DNA from: Humibacillus xanthopallidus
GTDB taxonomy: Bacteria > Actinomycetota > Actinomycetes > Actinomycetales > Dermatophilaceae
Direction: 5' to 3'
Length of the DNA: 64,000 bases
Assembly: GCF_006717145.1 (NCBI RefSeq)
Contig: NZ_VFQF01000001.1
Span: 1,426,001-1,490,000, forward strand
The notes below the pieces were generated by a model that saw nothing but the letters and a program-made list of their open reading frames with translations, ran no database searches and was not told the origin of the DNA. The position numbers and the translations under genes are program-made. Shown here piece by piece: positions 63,243-64,000 of the stretch (the stretch's first letter is position 1; every line of letters starts with the position of its first letter).

Positions 63243-64000
63243 TTAGGGTCGGGCACCTGCAGCGTGGCTCGCGTCGTCCCCTGCCACGCCGGTATGCCGT
63301 CCGGCTGGCTGCCCGGGAGCGGTCACCGGGTGGCCGTTGCCCCGCCAGCCGGCGACCGACAGGTCGAACTTCGCGACGAGACGGTCCGTGAACGGGGCTC
63401 GGGTGAGGCGGGCCAGGCGGATGGGCCGGGTGCCGCGGCGGACCTCGATGCGAGCGCCCGGCGGCAGGTCGACGTGTCGCCGCCCGTCGCACCACATGAC
63501 GCCGGAGCCCTCGTTGGCGGCCTTGATCTCGACGGCGAGGTGGCTGTCGGGCCCGAGGACGAGCGGGCGGGAGAAGAGGGCGTGGGCGGCACTGGGCACG
63601 ACGAGGATGGCCTCGACCTGCGGCCAGACGACGGGGCCACCCGCCGAGAAGGCGTAGGCCGTCGACCCGGTCGGCGTGGCGACGATGACCCCGTCGCAGC
63701 CCCACGTCGACAGTGGCCGGGCGTCCACCTCGAGCGTGACCTCGAGCATCCGCTCGCGAGCGGCCTTCTCGACACTCACCTCGTTGAGCGCCCAGCTGCT
63801 GGCGATGAGCTCGCCGTCGAGCTTGGCGTCGACGTGGAGCGTCATGCGCTCCTCGACGGCGTAGTCGCTGCGCGCGATGTGGTCGACCGTGGCGTCGAGG
63901 TCGTCGCGCTCGGCCTCGGCGAGGAAGCCGACGTGCCCGAGGTTGACCCCCAGCAGGGGTGCGTCGACCCGGCGGGCGAACTCCGCCCCCCGAAGGATCG
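63243..64000 (-). CDS. nadK: NAD kinase, C-terminal part (start lies beyond the window)
   Basis: Phosphorylates NAD to NADP. The reverse strand is open to the window end and reads RSFGGAEFARRVDAPLLGVNLGHVGFLAE, containing the conserved GVNLG-x-x-GFL, and later ATPTGSTAYAFSAGGP near position 63640, the second NAD kinase motif. The GGDG motif would be further upstream, outside the window. The C-terminus ends GDDASHAAGARP, a non-conserved tail. About 252 residues are visible. Confidence 0.93.
   Translation of the reverse strand, partial: ILRGAEFARRVDAPLLGVNLGHVGFLAEAERDDLDATVDHIARSDYAVEERMTLHVDAKLDGELIASSWALNEVSVEKAARERMLEVTLEVDARPLSTWGCDGVIVATPTGSTAYAFSAGGPVVWPQVEAILVVPSAAHALFSRPLVLGPDSHLAVEIKAANEGSGVMWCDGRRHVDLPPGARIEVRRGTRPIRLARLTRAPFTDRLVAKFDLSVAGWRGNGHPVTAPGQPAGRHTGVAGDDASHAAGARP

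Overview
The window comes from a very GC-rich actinobacterium. The gene content and order (mIHF, PyrR-led pyr operon, alaS-ruvX-mltG-aroE-aroC-aroK-aroB-aroQ-efp-nusB-pyrR-pyrB-pyrC-carA-carB-pyrF-mihF-gmk-rpoZ-coaBC-metK-priA-def) form a classic actinobacterial backbone. Details such as class 1B PyrD with PyrK, many GTG and TTG starts and the general protein style suggest Micrococcales, perhaps an Intrasporangiaceae-like genus; that placement is inference. I saw no rRNA, tRNA, insertion sequence, prophage, CRISPR array or replication origin.

Layout, left to right (most genes are on the minus strand, so transcription runs right to left). 0-3.6 kb: 5' part of peptide deformylase, an MFS exporter with its ArsR-type regulator, and a saccharopine-dehydrogenase-like oxidoreductase, which separate def from priA. 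3.7-9.6 kb: priA, metK, coaBC, rpoZ, gmk, mihF. 9.8-10.7 kb: two paralogous small lipoproteins with G-rich tandem repeats beside them. 10.9-21.3 kb: complete UMP operon pyrR-pyrB-pyrC-carA-carB-pyrK-pyrD-pyrF, headed by an RNA hairpin that matches the PyrR-binding consensus and can mask the pyrR Shine-Dalgarno sequence. 21.3-22.3 kb: nusB and efp. 22.5-27.8 kb: accessory block with a HelD-type RNA polymerase motor, a small unknown protein, a secreted intradiol-dioxygenase-like lipoprotein, and a TetR regulator coupled to an SGNH hydrolase. 27.8-37.2 kb: aroQ, aroB, aroK, aroC, a prepilin peptidase, aroE, mltG, ruvX, alaS. 37.6-43.8 kb: a dipeptide/oligopeptide ABC importer operon (dppC-A-B-D-F). 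44.1-50.3 kb: rarA, an MMPL transporter with a GNAT-like protein, a VOC/AraC pair and a lysin-like protein. 50.4-53.4 kb: aspS and an acyltransferase-3 membrane protein. 53.4-58.7 kb: decayed or rearranged accessory block with a NUDIX gene that has lost its Nudix box, a stop-interrupted gene, a HelR-type helicase behind a rifamycin-associated element (RAE), and a LysR/EamA divergent pair. 58.3-64 kb: YchJ-like protein, ADP-ribose-type NUDIX hydrolase, pyrG, recN and the C-terminal part of NAD kinase.

The genes work together mainly in pyrimidine synthesis (pyr operon plus pyrG), the shikimate pathway (aroQ/B/K/C/E), aminoacylation (alaS, aspS), translation (efp, def), replication repair and recombination (priA, rarA, ruvX, recN) and peptide import. 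The most unusual signals are a dispersed DNA word, GTATGCCG/CGGCATAC, present about 35 times on both strands and mostly embedded as Tyr-Ala or Ala-Tyr codon pairs with rare codons, and an RAE-controlled helR gene whose reading frame has no stop at the expected end and runs antisense through the neighbouring lysR gene.
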